From an uncultured Clostridia bacterium (GTDB lineage: Bacteria > Bacillota > Clostridia > TANB77 > CAG-508), in the NCBI GenBank assembly GCA_934149115.1, contig CAKPDW010000071.1:1-5802 (forward strand): a stretch of DNA of 5,802 bases, given 5' to 3'. This document shows, one piece after another, positions 4,568 to 5,802 of the stretch (position 1 is the first letter of the stretch; each line of letters begins with the position of its first letter). The position numbers and the translations under genes are program-made. A model generated the notes under the pieces. That model saw nothing but the letters and a program-made list of their open reading frames with translations, searched no databases and was not told the DNA's origin.

Positions 4568-5068
4568 ATGTTAACATCTTTTTTTGCAACTTTAAAAGGG
4601 ATTCCTTTTATTGCTAAATGTTTATTAACTGTTTTGGTTGGTATGATGCCAATTATTGAAATTAGAGGTGCTATTCCTTTGGGATATGTTATGGGATTGA
4701 ATTACTGGGTTGCTTACCTTTGTAGTTTTATTGGTAATATTATTCCTATATTTTTTATTGTGAAATATATTAGACCTTTGTTTGATTTCTTTGGTAGATG
4801 GAAGTTCTTTAAGAAGATTATTGATTGGGCTACTGATAAGGCTACTAGAAAGATTCAGGAGAATACTAGGCTTCAGTCTGCGGTTGCTTTTGGCTTGTTT
4901 GTTTTTGTTGCTATCCCTATTCCTACTACTGGAGCTTGGGTTGGTTCGCTTATTGCTAATTTCTTGGATATTCCTTTGAGGAAGGCGTTTGTGCCTTTGG
5001 CTTTGGGAGTAGCGACGGCGGGGTTGATTGTTTTGGTGGCTACGGGTGCCATTGCATACGCCCTATAA
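4568..5068 (+). CDS. Small multidrug export family membrane protein (PF06695/COG2426 type)
   Basis: 166 residues, the normal length for this family of small integral membrane proteins, loosely related in pattern to DedA/SNARE-associated proteins. Seen: the N-terminal motif MMPIIEIRGAIPLGYVMG (26-43) with the conserved E-x-R-G-A-I-P core, a membrane segment near 47-67 (AYLCSFIGNIIPIFFIVKYI), a charged cytosolic stretch (70-100), then VAIPIPTTGAWVGSLIA (114-130), the second family hallmark, and a final hydrophobic segment (about 141-166). The family name comes from an early drug-resistance report; the true substrate is not established. AGGAGG (4557-4562) overlaps the stop of the upstream gene and lies 5 nt before ATG 4568, so it is the second gene of a two-gene operon. 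GC content rises sharply toward the 3' end. The nearest downstream hairpins are in the repeat region. Confidence 0.9.
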   Translation: MLTSFFATLKGIPFIAKCLLTVLVGMMPIIEIRGAIPLGYVMGLNYWVAYLCSFIGNIIPIFFIVKYIRPLFDFFGRWKFFKKIIDWATDKATRKIQENTRLQSAVAFGLFVFVAIPIPTTGAWVGSLIANFLDIPLRKAFVPLALGVATAGLIVLVATGAIAYAL

Positions 5069-5085
5069 TAATTTCGATAAGAATG
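5068..5085 (+). repeat. Left arm of outer inverted repeat
   Basis: 18 nt starting at the last base of the stop codon of the preceding gene; reverse complement of 5246-5263 with one mismatch (C5075). Together they enclose the first full palindromic repeat and the half copy. It may be the remains of an older, larger palindrome. Confidence 0.55.
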
Positions 5086-5100
5086 CAATCTTACTGCGTT

Positions 5101-5182
5101 AAAAGTGACATGAAAATCCTCAACGTACCCTTGTACGCCTCCGGTTTTCATGTCACTTTTGCCTTGCTAAAATTTAATTCTT
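5101..5182. repeat. Palindromic repeat, full copy A
   Basis: Perfect 16-bp outer arms (5101-5116 AAAAGTGACATGAAAA, 5145-5160), inner stem CGTAC/GTACG (5124-5128 with 5133-5137) around CCTT, and a 22-nt tail beginning CCTTGCTAAAATTT. The tail's 21 bases at 5162-5182 are identical to those after copy B (5353-5373). The core and tail are fixed while the outer arms vary. It could also act as a weak terminator for the upstream operon (ACTTTTG after the stem). Confidence 0.85.
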
Positions 5183-5202
5183 TTCCAACTAGTTTTTCTC
5201 AT

Positions 5203-5236
5203 GTACGCTTCCAGAATTTCATCTCGATTTGCCTTG
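5203..5236. repeat. Palindromic repeat, degenerate right half
   Basis: GTACGCTTCC (5203-5212) and GCCTTG (5231-5236) have the same 28-nt offset as in copies A and B. The sequence between has diverged and no matching left arm is present at 5170-5200, so only the right half remains. Confidence 0.6.
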
Positions 5237-5245
5237 TATTATAAT

Positions 5246-5263
5246 CATTCTTATCAAAATTAT
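5246..5263 (+). repeat. Right arm of outer inverted repeat
   Basis: CATTCTTATCAAAATTAT, the partner of 5068-5085 with 17 of 18 positions matching. Confidence 0.55.
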
Positions 5264-5291
5264 GTTCTTTGCAATATTTTTTATCTATATT

Positions 5292-5373
5292 AAAAGAGAT
5301 ACAACTACCTTCAACGTACCATCGTACGCTTGTGGTATTTGTATCACTTTTTCCTTGCTAAAATTTAATTCTT
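5292..5373. repeat. Palindromic repeat, full copy B
   Basis: Same length and plan as copy A: outer arms 5292-5309 and 5334-5351, inner CGTAC/GTACG (5315-5319, 5324-5328), identical tail. Against copy A, four outer-arm pairs are changed on both sides: C5109-G5152 becomes T5300-A5343, T5111-A5150 becomes C5302-G5341, G5112-C5149 becomes A5303-T5340, A5115-T5146 becomes T5306-A5337. Two mismatches (5297 and 5305) are new. Confidence 0.85.
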
Positions 5374-5448
5374 ATTTATATATTTCAAGCCAGCCTGCCA
5401 TATTTTCATTTTGGTTTCCTCTATTGGTTGAATTAAATGGTTTTTGAC
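5374..5448. other. Gene-free stretch, nothing recognised
   Basis: Between repeat copy B and the terminator hairpin I see no coding frame with a ribosome site, no promoter pair and no repeat. The wider gap 5069-5448 holds only the palindromic repeats and the outer inverted repeat. Confidence 0.6.
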
Positions 5449-5492
5449 TAAAAGAACCTTTATATTGTTTATACAATTTAAAGGTTCTTTTA
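5449..5492. terminator. Long bidirectional terminator hairpin
   Basis: TAAAAGAACCTTTA (5449-5462) pairs with TAAAGGTTCTTTTA (5479-5492), and the stem continues inward (ATTGT with ACAAT, 5464-5468 and 5473-5477) past one T-T mismatch to a TTAT loop. It begins 17 nt beyond the stop of the minus-strand gene and serves that gene best (GGTTCTTTTA at its 3' side). A T run on the other side could also stop plus-strand transcription. Confidence 0.88.
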
Positions 5493-5508
5493 CAATAGTT
5501 AAGTTATA

Positions 5509-5802
5509 TTATTGACGTTTTTTCTTAATTACGTAAATTCCTGATGCAATAGCAATCATTACAATTAGAATGCTTCCTGCAATTGCAACATATGTAACCT
5601 CACCAGTTTCTACTGCTACAATTAAATCTGCTTTACTTTCATTATCTGTTTTGTCTTTTTCTTCAAAACCTGCTTCATTTTCTGTAATTATACTTACCCT
5701 GTTTCCTTTTGTTCCGATATTGCTATCGCCATTCTGCCATCTTAGAACTACTTGATATTCTCTGCTTTCTCCTGGTTTTATCTCATCTGTTTCTAGGCTG
5801 GC
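5509..5802 (-). CDS. C-terminal end of a membrane-anchored surface protein (runs off window)
   Basis: The last 97 residues of a larger minus-strand gene whose start lies beyond 5802. Residues about 1-58 (visible numbering) look like the end of an extracellular beta-sandwich repeat: KPGESREYQVVLRW, then NRVSIITENEAGFEEKDKTDNES. A linker ADLIVAVETGE leads to one membrane segment (about 69-91, VTYVAIAGSILIVMIAIASGIYV) and the basic tail IKKKRQ, so the tail is cytosolic and the rest outside. There is no LPXTG before the helix, only VETGE, so sortase anchoring in its usual form is not supported. The pattern matches the ends of large DUF11/isopeptide-type surface proteins in clostridia as I remember them; the exact family needs the missing part. 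Stop TAA at 5511-5509, followed by the hairpin at 5449-5492. Confidence 0.82.
   Translation of the reverse strand, partial: ASLETDEIKPGESREYQVVLRWQNGDSNIGTKGNRVSIITENEAGFEEKDKTDNESKADLIVAVETGEVTYVAIAGSILIVMIAIASGIYVIKKKRQ

Noticed and set aside
5051..5089. ATTGCAT/ATGCAAT inverted repeat around the stop codon of the PF06695-type gene
   Set aside because: Only 7 bp with a 25-nt loop, likely by chance in AT-rich DNA.
4873..5151. Minus-strand frame of 92 codons
   Set aside because: It starts inside the palindromic repeat and runs antisense through the PF06695-type gene; no ribosome site or recognisable protein.
5101..5373. CRISPR array
   Set aside because: Only two full units, 191 bp apart, with variable arms and no regular spacers; the units are hairpins with a fixed core.

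Overview
The window is AT-rich, with Shine-Dalgarno sites close to AAGGAGG, sigma-A-type promoters at 17-18 bp spacing and short U-tailed terminators. Together with the RpoB and S20 sequences this points to a low-GC Bacillota, probably an uncultured gut-type clostridial lineage. The assignment is by feel; I could not run a search.

Layout. 1-878 (minus) is the N-terminal quarter of rpoB, starting at TTG. It has its own promoter and a leader of about 200 nt rich in inverted repeats. Divergent from it, 1147-1947 holds two tandem copies of one cassette. Each copy is a strong promoter, a short 5' UTR, a gene for a two-helix membrane protein of about 70 residues, and a structured 3' UTR with terminator. 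In each copy the 5' UTR is complementary to the sequence just after the stop codon. The two copies differ in sequence but keep the pairing through compensatory changes, as do the small 3' hairpin and the terminator stem. This is the most unusual feature of the window. It resembles the end-to-end folded mRNAs of type I toxins, but no antisense RNA promoter could be found by eye.

1973-3056 is a single-gene unit for a probable cytosolic HExxH zinc-metallopeptidase-like protein of unknown family, with a perfect consensus promoter and a leader holding stacked mini-ORFs. 3107-3504 is monocistronic rpsT (ribosomal protein S20) with an UP-element-like A/T tract, an extended -10 and a bidirectional terminator. 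A small two-helix membrane protein (3579-3830, minus) is divergent from a two-gene operon (3998-5068). That operon encodes a membrane-anchored extracytoplasmic protein and a PF06695-type small multidrug export family membrane protein.

5069-5448 has no gene. It carries two full copies and one half copy of a palindromic repeat with a CGTAC-N4-GTACG core, whose hairpin arms covary, plus an outer inverted repeat. A long hairpin at 5449-5492 separates this from the C-terminal end of a membrane-anchored surface protein (5509-5802, minus) that runs off the window.

Apart from the 3998-5068 operon, each gene has its own transcription signals, so the window looks like a set of independent units. Only the duplicated cassette and the operon suggest genes working together.
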